DNA of 64,000 nt, from NCBI RefSeq assembly GCF_029502005.1, contig NZ_JAMQOT010000003.1, positions 248,001 to 312,000 of the forward strand, written 5' to 3'. A program made the position numbers and the translations under genes. Shown piece after piece: positions 1-8,742 of this stretch (position 1 is the stretch's first letter; each line of letters starts with the position of its first letter). The DNA is from Natrinema salsiterrestre. Its GTDB lineage: Archaea; Halobacteriota; Halobacteria; Halobacteriales; Natrialbaceae. The notes beneath the pieces are model-generated. The model did no database searches. It was not told the DNA's origin and saw nothing but the letters and a program-made list of their open reading frames with translations.

Positions 1-282
1 CTCGTCCATGAGCTGCTGGTAATAGTCCTCGAGTTCGCCCTCCGGGACCCGTACCGCGATGTGTCCCCAGCCGTCGCCCACTTCGGGTTCCTCGCCCTCG
101 TTGTGGGTGATCTCGAGCATCGCCCCCTCCTCGTGCATCTCCTCGGGCCCGAGATAGACGATGGTGAAGCCGTCGCCCTCGTGGCGATCCTTCTCCTCGT
201 ACTCGAGGTGGGTCTCATACCAGTCGAGCGATTCCTCGAGGTCGGCGACGCGGATCATCGTGTGGTCGAGCGTTCCGTCCAT
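1..282 (-). CDS. VOC/glyoxalase family protein, partial (C-terminus cut by window edge)
   Basis: The minus-strand frame runs from ATG at 282 to the window edge and gives the first 94 residues of a vicinal-oxygen-chelate fold protein. It opens MDGTLDHTMIRVADLEESL, followed by a WYE segment and a typical YLGPEE / LEITHN beta strand. This resembles lactoylglutathione lyase-like enzymes, where one His and one Glu per repeat bind a metal; His7 and the Glu of LEIT are visible candidates. Family members isomerise hemithioacetals or act as dioxygenases, and the substrate cannot be told here. The downstream half of the protein lies outside the window. Confidence 0.85.
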   Translation of the reverse strand, partial: MDGTLDHTMIRVADLEESLDWYETHLEYEEKDRHEGDGFTIVYLGPEEMHEEGAMLEITHNEGEEPEVGDGWGHIAVRVPEGELEDYYQQLMDE

Positions 283-330
283 ACGTTAGCTCTGTCCTGC
301 GGACGGCAAAAATATGGCGGAGACGGCGGT

Positions 331-2046
331 CTAGTCGAGGTCTTCCGGGGCGGAGCCCGGTTCGGCCTCGGGCTCTCGACCGGTGCGGTCGACGTCGGTC
401 GAGGAGGCCCTGGGAGCGAGGCCCTTGCGCTGGGCGTCGATCTCCGAGAGCCCGTAGACGAGTCCGACTAGCAGAACGACGCTGAGGGGGAGGAAGATCA
501 TCCACGGAACGCCGAGGAAGCCGTAGAGCGCGTAACAGACGACCACGACGAACAGGACGGTTCCGGCGTAGTAGAGCTGCGTGCGGATGTGATCGATGAG
601 GTCGGCACCGGTGAACGTCGCCGAGAGGACCGAGGTGTCGGAGATCGGCGACGAGTGATCGCCGAAGATCGCACCCGAAAACACCGCGCCGACCATCACC
701 GGCATGAGTTCGAACGTGCCGGTGAGTTCGTAGGCGACGCGGATCGAGATCGGCGTGACGATGCCCATCGTCGCCCACGACGAGCCCATGGTGAACGCGA
801 CGAACGCGGAGACGAGCAACACGACGATCGGGAGGACGGCCGGCGAGACGACCCCTTCCGCGACGCCGGCGACGTATCTTCCCGTGCCGAGTTCCTCGGC
901 GACCGCACTGATCGCCCAGGCGAGGACCAGAATCGTCACCGCGGTCAGCATCAGCGAGAAGCCCTCGAGAATCGTGTCGACGCCGTCACCCAGATCGAAG
1001 AGGTCGTAGGCCAGTCCGATGAGGAGCAGGGTCGCGACCATCGCGAACGAGCCCCAGACGAGCGCGGCCGCGAAGTCGCCCGCGCCGACGACGTCGACCA
1101 GCACCTGGACGACGCCGTCGTTGCCGATGGCGGTCTCGAGCGACGTCGTCGCGTCGGCCTCGGCCTGCTCGTCGAGCCACGACTGATAGCCGGTCCAGAA
1201 CGCCCCGGAGAGCGTGACCGCGACCAGGACGACGATCGGTGCGAAGAACGTTCGAAGCATCGGCCGATCCTCGATCGGCGCGCCCAGATCCTTCTCGACT
1301 TCCTGCAGGGGCTGTGCCTCGTCGCGGTTCACCTTCCCGGTCTGCCAGGATCGGTGTTCGGCGTCGAGCATCTCCCCGTAGTCGCGCTGTGAGAGGACGA
1401 TGACGCCCACCATGACGATCGCGAGCAGGGAGTACGTGTTGAACGGGATCGAGCCGACGAACGTCTCGAACACGCCCGGCGTGTCGGCCGCACTGACGGC
1501 GTAGTCGTCGCTCTCGACGAGGGCGGTGTATCCCTCGTCGATCATCGAGAGCTGGAACGCGACCCAGCTCGAGAGCCCGATCGTCGCGACGGGCGCGGCC
1601 GTCGAGTCGACGATGTAGGAGAGCTTTTCGCGGGAGATGCGCAGCTGATCCGAGATTTCGCGCATCGTACTGCCGACGATCGCCGTGTTGGCGTAGTCGT
1701 CGAAAAACAGGAGGATTCCCAGGATCCACGTCGCCGCACCGGCGTTGCGCTGGGTCTCGAGCCGGCTCGTCGCCCAGTTGCGGACGGCGCTCGCACCGCC
1801 GAGTCGCCAGATCAACGCGACGCCCGATCCGAGCAGCAGGGTGAACACCAGGATATTCGCGTGGAACACGTCCGCGATCGCTCCGGTGATCCACTCGAAC
1901 GTCTGTCCGATGCCGATGCTTCCGGTGGCGATGACTCCGCCCGACCAGATCCCGAGGAACAGCGACAGGATCGGTCGGCGCGTCCAGATCGCGAGGACGA
2001 TCGCGAGCAGCGGCGGAGCCAGCGAGAGTGCGCCGAATTCGGCCAT
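331..2046 (-). CDS. NhaC family Na+/H+ antiporter
   Basis: The 571-residue integral membrane protein has about a dozen hydrophobic segments. The NhaC hallmark stretch with FFDDYANT and VDSTAAPVATIG falls in the middle third. A hydrophilic, acidic tail of about 40 residues ends the protein. The family exchanges Na+ (or an organic ion pair, as in malate-lactate exchangers) for protons across the cytoplasmic membrane, so a role in sodium and pH homeostasis is likely in a halophile. The start at 2046 is preceded by a TATA-like box at 2071-2077 on the same strand, which suits a leaderless transcript. The exact substrate is inferred. Confidence 0.9.
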   Translation of the reverse strand: MAEFGALSLAPPLLAIVLAIWTRRPILSLFLGIWSGGVIATGSIGIGQTFEWITGAIADVFHANILVFTLLLGSGVALIWRLGGASAVRNWATSRLETQRNAGAATWILGILLFFDDYANTAIVGSTMREISDQLRISREKLSYIVDSTAAPVATIGLSSWVAFQLSMIDEGYTALVESDDYAVSAADTPGVFETFVGSIPFNTYSLLAIVMVGVIVLSQRDYGEMLDAEHRSWQTGKVNRDEAQPLQEVEKDLGAPIEDRPMLRTFFAPIVVLVAVTLSGAFWTGYQSWLDEQAEADATTSLETAIGNDGVVQVLVDVVGAGDFAAALVWGSFAMVATLLLIGLAYDLFDLGDGVDTILEGFSLMLTAVTILVLAWAISAVAEELGTGRYVAGVAEGVVSPAVLPIVVLLVSAFVAFTMGSSWATMGIVTPISIRVAYELTGTFELMPVMVGAVFSGAIFGDHSSPISDTSVLSATFTGADLIDHIRTQLYYAGTVLFVVVVCYALYGFLGVPWMIFLPLSVVLLVGLVYGLSEIDAQRKGLAPRASSTDVDRTGREPEAEPGSAPEDLD

Positions 2047-2070
2047 ACGTACCTAGTCTTCGGGCCGTCG

Positions 2071-2077
2071 TATATTC
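2071..2077 (-). promoter_or_regulatory. TATA box of the NhaC-type gene
   Basis: GAATATA on the minus strand is centred about 28 bases upstream of the ATG at 2046. That is the spacing expected for a haloarchaeal TATA box driving a leaderless transcript. The wider intergenic gap 2047-2262 also holds a very AT-rich patch (about 2150-2215) with no ORF. Confidence 0.6.
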
Positions 2078-2262
2078 TTCACCGTTCCGATCCGAATACT
2101 GTCAAATCAATCATTTTAGATCGAGGAAATATGTGCGAACGGGCACTGTAGAGGTCCTAAATCAGATCTTTTAAAATAACCATAATAATTTAAATAATTT
2201 TGAATTAGAACTATTCCGAGACGAGCGCGTGACGGATACGAGCGGGCGACCGGGTCGCCCGG

Positions 2263-3375
2263 TTATCGCCGCAGAATCAGCTTCAACACGTCCTCGTCCT
2301 CGAGCACGTGATCCTTCCCGACCTGTTGCTGGTCGTGGGCCGCGCTGGGGCCGGTCACGCGGGCGAAGCGGAACCGTTCTTCCATCTCGCCGCCGAGTTT
2401 TCCGATGGCCTCGCCGACGGTGGTCCCCTGCTCGATGACGAGCGGTTCCTCCCAGTCGATCCCGCGGCCCGGTTTGTCCATGTAGACCCGGATGAGGCCG
2501 AGTCGCTCCCAGATCCGGTCTTTGAGCACGTCGAGCCCCTTCTCCTCCTCGGCGCTGATGAAGGTGACCTCCTCGGGATCTAAGTCGCGCTCGCGCAACT
2601 GCTCGTCGACCGTCTCCTTGTAGTCGGGATCGATCAGGTCGACCTTGTTGACGCAGGTGATCGAGGGGATGTACTCCCGGTTATCCATTAGCCCGTCGAC
2701 CAGGCGGTCGATCGTGACGTTCTCTTGCAGGTTGACGACGGCGTTGACGTAGCCGTGCTCGCGGATGACTTGCTTGATCGTGTCCTCGTCCAGATCCTGC
2801 TCGGTGCTCGAGGTGATCTTGATGCCGTCTTTGATCTTCGGGCGAACCGTGACTTTCGGCGGCTCCTGATCGACGCGGATGTTGATGTCGTAGAGCTCCT
2901 CTTGCAGCCGATCGTACTGCTCGAGTTCGAACACCGACAGCATGTAGATGATCAGATCGGCGTTCCGAACGACGGCGAGCACCTGCTGGCCGCCGCCTTT
3001 CCCCGCGGCCGCGCCCTCGATCAGCCCCGGCACGTCGAGCAACTGGATGTTCGCGCCGCGGTGGTTCAGCATCCCCGGATTGACGTCCAGCGTCGTGAAC
3101 TCGTAGGACCCCGTCTCGCTTTCGGCGTTGGTCAGCGAGTTCAGCAGCGACGACTTGCCGACGCTCGGGAATCCGACCAGCGCGACCGTGGCATCGCCGT
3201 GCTTCTCGACGGAGTACCCCCCGCCGCCGCCCGACCCGGACTGCTGGGTCTCGAGTTTCTCCTTCTTCTCCGCGAGCTTCGACTTCAGCCGGCCGATGTG
3301 GGCCTCCGTCGACTTGTTGTAGGGCGTATTGGCTATTTCGTCCTCGATTTCCTCGATTTCGTCCTCGAGCCCCAT
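2263..3375 (-). CDS. DRG-type Obg-family GTP-binding protein with TGS domain
   Basis: The 370-residue GTPase starts with a charged helical region (1-45), then a short Gly-rich linker, then the G domain. G1 is GFPSVGKSS near residues 68-76, G3 is DVPGLIEGA, G4 is NKVD, and G5 is SAEEEKG. The last 75 residues form a TGS domain. This order matches the archaeal/eukaryotic DRG proteins, which bind ribosomes or RNA and act in translation. The protein has full family length. A T-rich box about 28 bases upstream of 3375 suits a leaderless start. The precise role in archaea is not settled. Confidence 0.93.
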   Translation of the reverse strand: MGLEDEIEEIEDEIANTPYNKSTEAHIGRLKSKLAEKKEKLETQQSGSGGGGGYSVEKHGDATVALVGFPSVGKSSLLNSLTNAESETGSYEFTTLDVNPGMLNHRGANIQLLDVPGLIEGAAAGKGGGQQVLAVVRNADLIIYMLSVFELEQYDRLQEELYDINIRVDQEPPKVTVRPKIKDGIKITSSTEQDLDEDTIKQVIREHGYVNAVVNLQENVTIDRLVDGLMDNREYIPSITCVNKVDLIDPDYKETVDEQLRERDLDPEEVTFISAEEEKGLDVLKDRIWERLGLIRVYMDKPGRGIDWEEPLVIEQGTTVGEAIGKLGGEMEERFRFARVTGPSAAHDQQQVGKDHVLEDEDVLKLILRR

Positions 3376-3599
3376 TTGTCAGTATTGAACCGGTCGGGCC
3401 GAAAAACCCTTTCGAGACACACGCTGAGGGACGGGAAAGCGACGGGGAATCCGAACGCACTCCCGGTCCGTCCCAGCGGCCCAGCGGGGTGAACGCGTCG
3501 ATTACGACCTCTCGGTGAGCGACATACTCGTTTCATCGAGCGTATTCGTATCGTCAAGGTTGTGTTAGCTATACTGGCCTGTAGGACGGAGTACACCGT

Positions 3600-5231
3600 A
3601 TGCGGCGGCGAGAATACGTTACGGCGGTGGGGGGTAGCGTGGGCGCGCTCGCGTCGACGAGGATCGGAACCGCGCAGACGGTTTCGCTCGAGCGCGTCTG
3701 CCCGGTCGACGACGCGACGGCAGTTCGACCGGGCGGCGAGATCCTCTTCGAAGCCGCGGCGGCTCCCGGCGTCGAACCGACTGCGACGGAGTGGCGGATC
3801 GACGGGCCCGACGGGAACGAGATCGACCCGGGCGCGCCGTTCTACAGTTATACCCACGTCACGGGACAGCCGGCCGCTTACGGTCGGTTCGACGAGCCGG
3901 GGACCTGCGAGGTGAGCGTGGCCGCCGCTGGGAGGTCCGTCTCCTGGACCGTCGAGGTCACCGAAGCGGCACCCGGTTCACCGAGCGTCGAGGTGACGCC
4001 TGACCCAGGGCCAGACGCCACGATCACCGTCCGCGACGAGATCGAGGTAGCCGCGTCTGCAGCCGACGATTTCGGGACGCTCCGGCGGCTCTTCTGGCAG
4101 GAGGGCCGCAACGCGACCTACGTCGACAGCACCGACTTCTCGGGGTCGACTGCGACCGCGACGTACGAGACGACCGGCGGCGACGCCGTCTGGTTCATCG
4201 GCGACTACCCGATGATGACCTGGGTCGCGTGTCGCGACGGCCGACTGTCGACCGCTCGCACCGAGGGGCCGTCGGTCATCACGTGGCGCGGCGTCTCGAT
4301 TACCGGCACGAACGCGCCGGTCCGGGCGGGCGAGGACCTCCTCGTCGAGGCCGAGATCGAAATCGACGGCGACTCCACCTATCACGCGTTCGTCGACGTG
4401 GCGGCCGACCTGATCGTCGGCCACGACCCCACGCACGTCGACAGCGAGACGCTCGAGGTGTTCGCGGGGAACACTGAGACCGTTCAGCTCGAGTTCACGA
4501 CGGCCACCGTCCGCAACACGCAGACGTTCCCCGTTCGCGTCGAGACGCGCACCGACGCCTCGGAGACGGACGTCACCGTCATCGGAACCGACGACGCCGG
4601 GTCGCAGGGGCACCTCGACGTGACGGGGCTCGAGACGAACGCGCCGGTGACGGGTGGGGAGCGGCTCGAGGTGACGGCCGCGCTGGAGAACACGGGTAAC
4701 GGACCGGCCGACCGCGACGTCGAACTCGTCGTCGGCCACGATCCGACGACGGTGGACACGCGGTCGGTGATCGTCGATGCGGGTGAAGCGACGACGGTGT
4801 CGCTCGGCTACGAGACCTATCCCGTGGAAAACGACGACGAGTTCCCCGTTCGGGTGGGGACGGGCGACGACACTGCCTCGCAGACGGTGCTCGTTCACGG
4901 CCGTAGCGGGAACGGAGAGAGCGGGCAGGCGACGTTCGCAATCTCGGTAACCGGGACGAACGCGCCGGTGACCGGCGGTGAGTGGCTCTCGGCCACCGCC
5001 GCTGTAGAGAACGTCGGAGACGCTGCCGGGACCCAGGATATCGAACTCGTCGTCGGCCGGACCCCCGAGGTGGTCGATGCCACGAGCGTGACGCTCGCAC
5101 CCGACGAGACGGCGACGGTTTCGCTCGGTTACGAGACCTATCCCGTACGAAACGACGACACGTTTCCGGTCACGATTCGGTCGCCGCATGCGAGCGACAC
5201 GCGGACGGTGACGGTTCACGGAAGGGGCTGA
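3600..5231 (+). CDS. Exported protein with three CARDB-like repeats
   Basis: The 543-residue protein begins MRRREYV followed by a hydrophobic stretch, which resembles a weak twin-arginine signal ending near AQT (residue 27). The N-terminal third (30-225) has no family I recognise. Three homologous beta-sandwich modules follow, about residues 232-327, 341-433 and 449-540. Each begins with TNAPV and carries VVGHDPT- or VVGRTPE-like and YETYPV-like segments, typical of CARDB-type adhesion modules. It is probably secreted or surface-exposed, and the function is unknown. Modules two and three are closest to each other, suggesting duplication. Confidence 0.75.
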   Translation: MRRREYVTAVGGSVGALASTRIGTAQTVSLERVCPVDDATAVRPGGEILFEAAAAPGVEPTATEWRIDGPDGNEIDPGAPFYSYTHVTGQPAAYGRFDEPGTCEVSVAAAGRSVSWTVEVTEAAPGSPSVEVTPDPGPDATITVRDEIEVAASAADDFGTLRRLFWQEGRNATYVDSTDFSGSTATATYETTGGDAVWFIGDYPMMTWVACRDGRLSTARTEGPSVITWRGVSITGTNAPVRAGEDLLVEAEIEIDGDSTYHAFVDVAADLIVGHDPTHVDSETLEVFAGNTETVQLEFTTATVRNTQTFPVRVETRTDASETDVTVIGTDDAGSQGHLDVTGLETNAPVTGGERLEVTAALENTGNGPADRDVELVVGHDPTTVDTRSVIVDAGEATTVSLGYETYPVENDDEFPVRVGTGDDTASQTVLVHGRSGNGESGQATFAISVTGTNAPVTGGEWLSATAAVENVGDAAGTQDIELVVGRTPEVVDATSVTLAPDETATVSLGYETYPVRNDDTFPVTIRSPHASDTRTVTVHGRG

Positions 5232-5455
5232 TCGCAGCAGCTAGCCGATTCCATCGGTCGCCAGCGTCCTCGGTCGGGAGCCGAGACGGACGTGTAGCGA
5301 GTCTCGTCGGGACACCAGCCCCGCAGATACGCTCGTTCCGACGTCACCGTCTTCTGACCGTCGAGGCCCGCTTCTTCGAGGTCTCCCCCTCGACCGCGTC
5401 ATTGCCGTCTCCGAGGAGCCGGCTCGATTACCGATGCTAACCCGACTTCGACACA

Positions 5456-5463
5456 CATAAAAG
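5456..5463 (+). promoter_or_regulatory. TATA box deciding the start of the small gene at 5486
   Basis: CATAAAAG lies 26-28 bases before the ATG at 5486. It is only about 12 bases before an in-frame ATG at 5471, so the downstream start is preferred. Confidence 0.5.
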
Positions 5464-5485
5464 ACGGGCTATGGACCGACTAGCT

Positions 5486-5689
5486 ATGCCAACCGCGTCG
5501 CAGCTGCGTGACAGCACCCAGATCGTTCTCCCGCGGGAGACACTCGAGGGACTCGAGTCGCAGCTCGACGACGAGTTTACCGTGACCATCGTTCCGGACG
5601 GGGACGACCGCTGGCGGATCATCGGCAGCCCCGTCGAGATCAAGGAGGCGAGCGAGTTCCTCACGCGTCACGGCGTCACTGTCCGCTGA
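5486..5689 (+). CDS. Small conserved haloarchaeal protein (67 aa)
   Basis: The protein of 67 residues starts MPTASQLRDS. It consists of a short helical N-terminus, then alternating strand-like segments (FTVTIVPDG, RWRIIGSP) and a final helix (EASEFLTRHG). It has no Cys, signal or membrane segment. It resembles small uncharacterised cytosolic proteins common in haloarchaea (possibly the VNG_1110C-like family, from memory only). The start was chosen by promoter spacing; an in-frame ATG at 5471 would add five residues. The function is unknown. Confidence 0.7.
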   Translation: MPTASQLRDSTQIVLPRETLEGLESQLDDEFTVTIVPDGDDRWRIIGSPVEIKEASEFLTRHGVTVR

Positions 5690-5782
5690 GCGCGCGGGTA
5701 GCGTTCGCGAAACGGCCGAAGTTCTGCATGGGATCGATGTAATCGGGACACCTGTCGGTTCGAGGACGGAGATCGATCGACG

Positions 5783-7096
5783 CTACCGCTCCGGATGCGT
5801 CGGCGCGTCGAACCCGCCTCTGACGAGCGGTTTCGCGATGTGTCGACGCGCACACGGCGGCACCTCGTACCAGCCGTCCTCGAGGTCGCGCTCGAGCGGG
5901 CGTTCGACCTTCCCGTCCGTCCCGGTTCCGCAGTCGCGACAGCGATAGCCCTGCTCCCGGCCGGCGCTTTTCATCGTTCGCCCGCAGCCGGGACAGGTCG
6001 GCGTCACTCGCTGGGTTTCCACGAGGTCGCGAACGGCGAACTTCTCGAGTTTGAGCGTCCCCTCGGAGACCTCCCCGCAGGCGGTGATCCGATCGCCGAT
6101 TCGCAGCGCCCGGACCCGATCGCGGAACCGTTTCGTGGGCTCGAACGCTGCGCAGGTGAGGCGCTCGTCCGAGCTTTCCGGGTTCTCGTCTCTCGCATCT
6201 GCCTCCCGCGGCGACTCGAGATCGACGAACACGTGTCCGCCGCGGCGCGTTTCGGGCTCGCTCGCTACCCGGCCCTCCAGCCGGTAGGCGCGTCCGTCCT
6301 CGACGTCCCCGATCGAGCCGTCCCGGAGGTGGACGTCCGTCCCCTGGTTGGTCACGAAGCGCTGACTCGTCGCGACGGGCTCGCTCTCGATGCGCTCGGC
6401 GACCGCCCGGACCGCGTCGGGATCGTCGCCGCGGATGCCGTGCAGGATCGGGCCGGGCGTGTGCGGGACGCAGACGGTTTCGTCCTCGCCCCGGTCAACC
6501 GTGTCCCAGACCTCGGGATACCCCCACTCTGCCGCGGCGAAGACGCTCTCGTGATCCACGTCGCGGGGCGTCCCCCAGCGATCGGGCTCGCGATAGGAGA
6601 TGTACTCGCGGGTCCACTCCTCGAGGGCCGTCCAGGCTCCGACCGCGGCCAGCGCGCCGATCCGGCCGCGGCCGTCGCCGGCGTGCCACGACCGGTAGCC
6701 GCGGCGGTCGATCAGCGCCGCGGCGTCGGCCGGCTCGAGGTGGTCGCGGATCGCCGTCCGCGTGAACCGACCGACCTCGTCCGGAACCGCGCGCTCCGCG
6801 GGGTCGTGGCCCGCGGCGACCAGTCCGGGGTTCGTCCGTTCGTCCTCGGTTTCGGCCAGCGACTCGAGCGATTCGCGGGCGATCGCGAACGCGCTGGCGG
6901 GATCACAGTCGGTGTGGATCGCCAGCGCGGCGTTCCCGCGGGTCTTGTACTCCACGGCGGGGTTGAGTCGCACGAGGAGCAGGCGGGCGACGGCCGATTC
7001 CTCGCGGCGCAGTCGCTCGGCGATCGTCGCGGCGACGTAGGTCGTACACATCCCCCGCTCGCGCGAGTCGGTATCGTCGATCCCGACGATTGTCAT
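5783..7096 (-). CDS. tiaS: tRNA(Ile2) 2-agmatinylcytidine synthetase TiaS
   Basis: The 437-residue protein opens [20 protein letters not shown], the diagnostic TiaS N-terminus. A catalytic core follows, then an OB-fold nucleic-acid-binding region (about 265-350), and near residues 367-390 a zinc ribbon with CPGC and CRDC pairs. TiaS attaches agmatine to C34 of the CAU-anticodon tRNA-Ile using ATP, so that the tRNA reads AUA. It is essential in archaea. The length fits the family. It diverges from the HTH regulator at 7264, and the shared 167-base spacer carries a palindromic AT-rich site. Confidence 0.95.
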   Translation of the reverse strand: MTIVGIDDTDSRERGMCTTYVAATIAERLRREESAVARLLLVRLNPAVEYKTRGNAALAIHTDCDPASAFAIARESLESLAETEDERTNPGLVAAGHDPAERAVPDEVGRFTRTAIRDHLEPADAAALIDRRGYRSWHAGDGRGRIGALAAVGAWTALEEWTREYISYREPDRWGTPRDVDHESVFAAAEWGYPEVWDTVDRGEDETVCVPHTPGPILHGIRGDDPDAVRAVAERIESEPVATSQRFVTNQGTDVHLRDGSIGDVEDGRAYRLEGRVASEPETRRGGHVFVDLESPREADARDENPESSDERLTCAAFEPTKRFRDRVRALRIGDRITACGEVSEGTLKLEKFAVRDLVETQRVTPTCPGCGRTMKSAGREQGYRCRDCGTGTDGKVERPLERDLEDGWYEVPPCARRHIAKPLVRGGFDAPTHPER

Positions 7097-7165
7097 CGGC
7101 GGTCCTTGGGAGGGGATCGGCTAACAGTTTCGGGATTCTCCCGGCGGCTCCGAGGGCCCGAAACC

Positions 7166-7181
7166 AGTATATAAGTATACT
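7166..7181. promoter_or_regulatory. Perfect 6+4+6 palindrome AGTATA-TAAG-TATACT in divergent promoter region
   Basis: The 16-base AT-rich inverted repeat sits between tiaS and the HTH regulator and includes a TATATAAG core that could act as a TATA element. It is the only such symmetrical AT-rich block in the spacer. That suggests an operator overlapping a divergent promoter; operator function is inference. Confidence 0.5.
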
Positions 7182-7234
7182 CCCGATACAGGGTCGAATC
7201 GGGACACGGCACCCGGACATCTCGGGGAAAACGT

Positions 7235-7240
7235 CTTATA
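7235..7240 (+). promoter_or_regulatory. TATA box of the HTH regulator gene
   Basis: CTTATA lies 24-29 bases upstream of the ATG at 7264. This spacing fits a leaderless transcript and supports the chosen start over the longer open frame upstream. Confidence 0.55.
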
Positions 7241-7263
7241 GGAGGAATCGCTTACAACCCCGT

Positions 7264-8229
7264 ATGTCCCGCTCCGCACTAGTCGGCAACGTGACCGCGA
7301 TGTTAGAGGACGCGGGATTCATGGTGAGTGAACGGTGTGCGATTCGGCCGAAGAGCTTCGACATCGCCGCCAGACGCGGCGAGGACCTCATCCTCGTCAA
7401 GATCCTCGCCAACATCGACGCGTTCAACCAGGCGACCGGCCAGGAGATGCGGCGGCTGGGAACCTACCTCAACGCGACGCCGCTGGTCATCGGCTTGCGA
7501 AGCCGCGACGAGGACCTGAAACCCGACGTCGTCTACTTCCGACACGGCGTTCCGGTGTTCAGTCCCGACACGGCGTACAACCTGTTCATCGAGGAGGTCC
7601 CGCCGCTGATCTACGCCGCACCCGGCGGCCTCTACGTCAACATCGACGGCGACCTGCTGGCCGACGAACGCGAGGACCGCGACTGGAGTCTCGGCCAACT
7701 CGCCAGTGAACTCGGCGTCTCTCGACGAACCGTTTCGAAGTACGAAGACGGCATGAACGCCTCCGTCGAGGTCGCGATGGACCTCGAGGAGATGTTCGAA
7801 GCGCCCCTGACGAGCCCCGTCGACGTGCTCGAGGGGGCCGACGAGGTGCACGAGAGCGAGGCGATGCCGGACGACCCCGAGGCGGATCCCGACGACGAAC
7901 AGGTGGTCGCCGTCCTCACGCGGGCCGGCTACAGCGTTCACCCGACGGCCCGATCGCCGTTTACGGCCGTCAGCGAGGACGAAGACGACAGCGACATCGT
8001 CCTGACCGGCCATTCGAAGTTCACGAAGGCGGCGGAGAAACGCGCCCGGATCATGAGCTCGATCGGGCAGGTCACGCGGACGCGATCCGTCTACGTCGTC
8101 GACCGCGCGAAACAGGACGCCGTCGACGGCACCGCGCTGGTCGAACGGGACGAGCTCGCGAAGCTCCGGAACGCCGACGACCTCAGAGACGTCATCCGGG
8201 AGCGCTCGGAGCACGAAGAAGCGGCCTGA
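7264..8229 (+). CDS. XRE-type HTH transcriptional regulator with nuclease-like N-terminal domain
   Basis: The 321-residue protein has an N-terminal alpha/beta domain (about 1-115). Its [17 protein letters not shown] segment resembles the fold of restriction-endonuclease-like domains used as regulatory modules in archaeal transcription factors. A helix-turn-helix follows at about 140-185 ([18 protein letters not shown]), and a C-terminal alpha/beta domain repeats part of the first fold. It matches a widely conserved archaeal putative HTH regulator family usually without a known regulon. Its divergence from tiaS and the palindrome between them suggest self-regulation. The frame stays open upstream, but the TATA box at 7235 favours this ATG. 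Confidence 0.85.
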   Translation: MSRSALVGNVTAMLEDAGFMVSERCAIRPKSFDIAARRGEDLILVKILANIDAFNQATGQEMRRLGTYLNATPLVIGLRSRDEDLKPDVVYFRHGVPVFSPDTAYNLFIEEVPPLIYAAPGGLYVNIDGDLLADEREDRDWSLGQLASELGVSRRTVSKYEDGMNASVEVAMDLEEMFEAPLTSPVDVLEGADEVHESEAMPDDPEADPDDEQVVAVLTRAGYSVHPTARSPFTAVSEDEDDSDIVLTGHSKFTKAAEKRARIMSSIGQVTRTRSVYVVDRAKQDAVDGTALVERDELAKLRNADDLRDVIRERSEHEEAA

Positions 8230-8377
8230 CCGGTCGATGAACGCCGGTTTTCGAACTGTATCTCCGTCCGAGTAGCGTCGATACCGTCGGCCGGTGCCAC
8301 CGGCCACCGGCGGGCGTCGCAATCACTGTGACCGCGGTATCTCTTCGGAGCGGAATCGACCGAGAGCCGGGAAGCGC

Positions 8378-8635
8378 TTACGCTGCGCCGCCGCCGTAGG
8401 TTTCCTCGAGGTACTCGACGATGTCGTCGCTCTCGTTCATGCCGTCGACGCCGTTTGCTTCGTCGACGATGACCGGAACGCCGGTCTGGCCGCTTACTTC
8501 CTCGACTTCCGTGCGCTCGCCGTGCGAGCGGGGGACCTCGATGGTGTCGTACTCGAGGTCGAGGTCGTCGAGTTTCGAACGGACCTTTGCGCAGTACGGA
8601 CAGCCGGGAAGCTCGTACATGGTGATGTCTGCCAT
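8378..8635 (-). CDS. Glutaredoxin family protein
   Basis: The 85-residue thioredoxin-fold protein has the CPYC redox motif at residues 12-15, the TGVPVIV cis-proline segment near 51-57, and a C-terminal helix. It is a cytosolic dithiol reductant; haloarchaea use gamma-glutamylcysteine in place of glutathione, so the electron source is probably different from bacterial GrxA. The start at 8635 gives the standard length. The open frame runs further upstream but lacks family-like sequence there. It follows the NCS2 permease on the same strand with about a 107-base gap. Confidence 0.9.
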   Translation of the reverse strand: MADITMYELPGCPYCAKVRSKLDDLDLEYDTIEVPRSHGERTEVEEVSGQTGVPVIVDEANGVDGMNESDDIVEYLEETYGGGAA

Positions 8636-8742
8636 TGTACCGGTAATAGGGGACTCGAGGCGTAAGAGCGCACGGGTAGCGGCGGTCTCCGCCACTGAGC
8701 GGGAGGGTTGGGAACGGACGAGGGACCGATGCGTGGCGCGAC

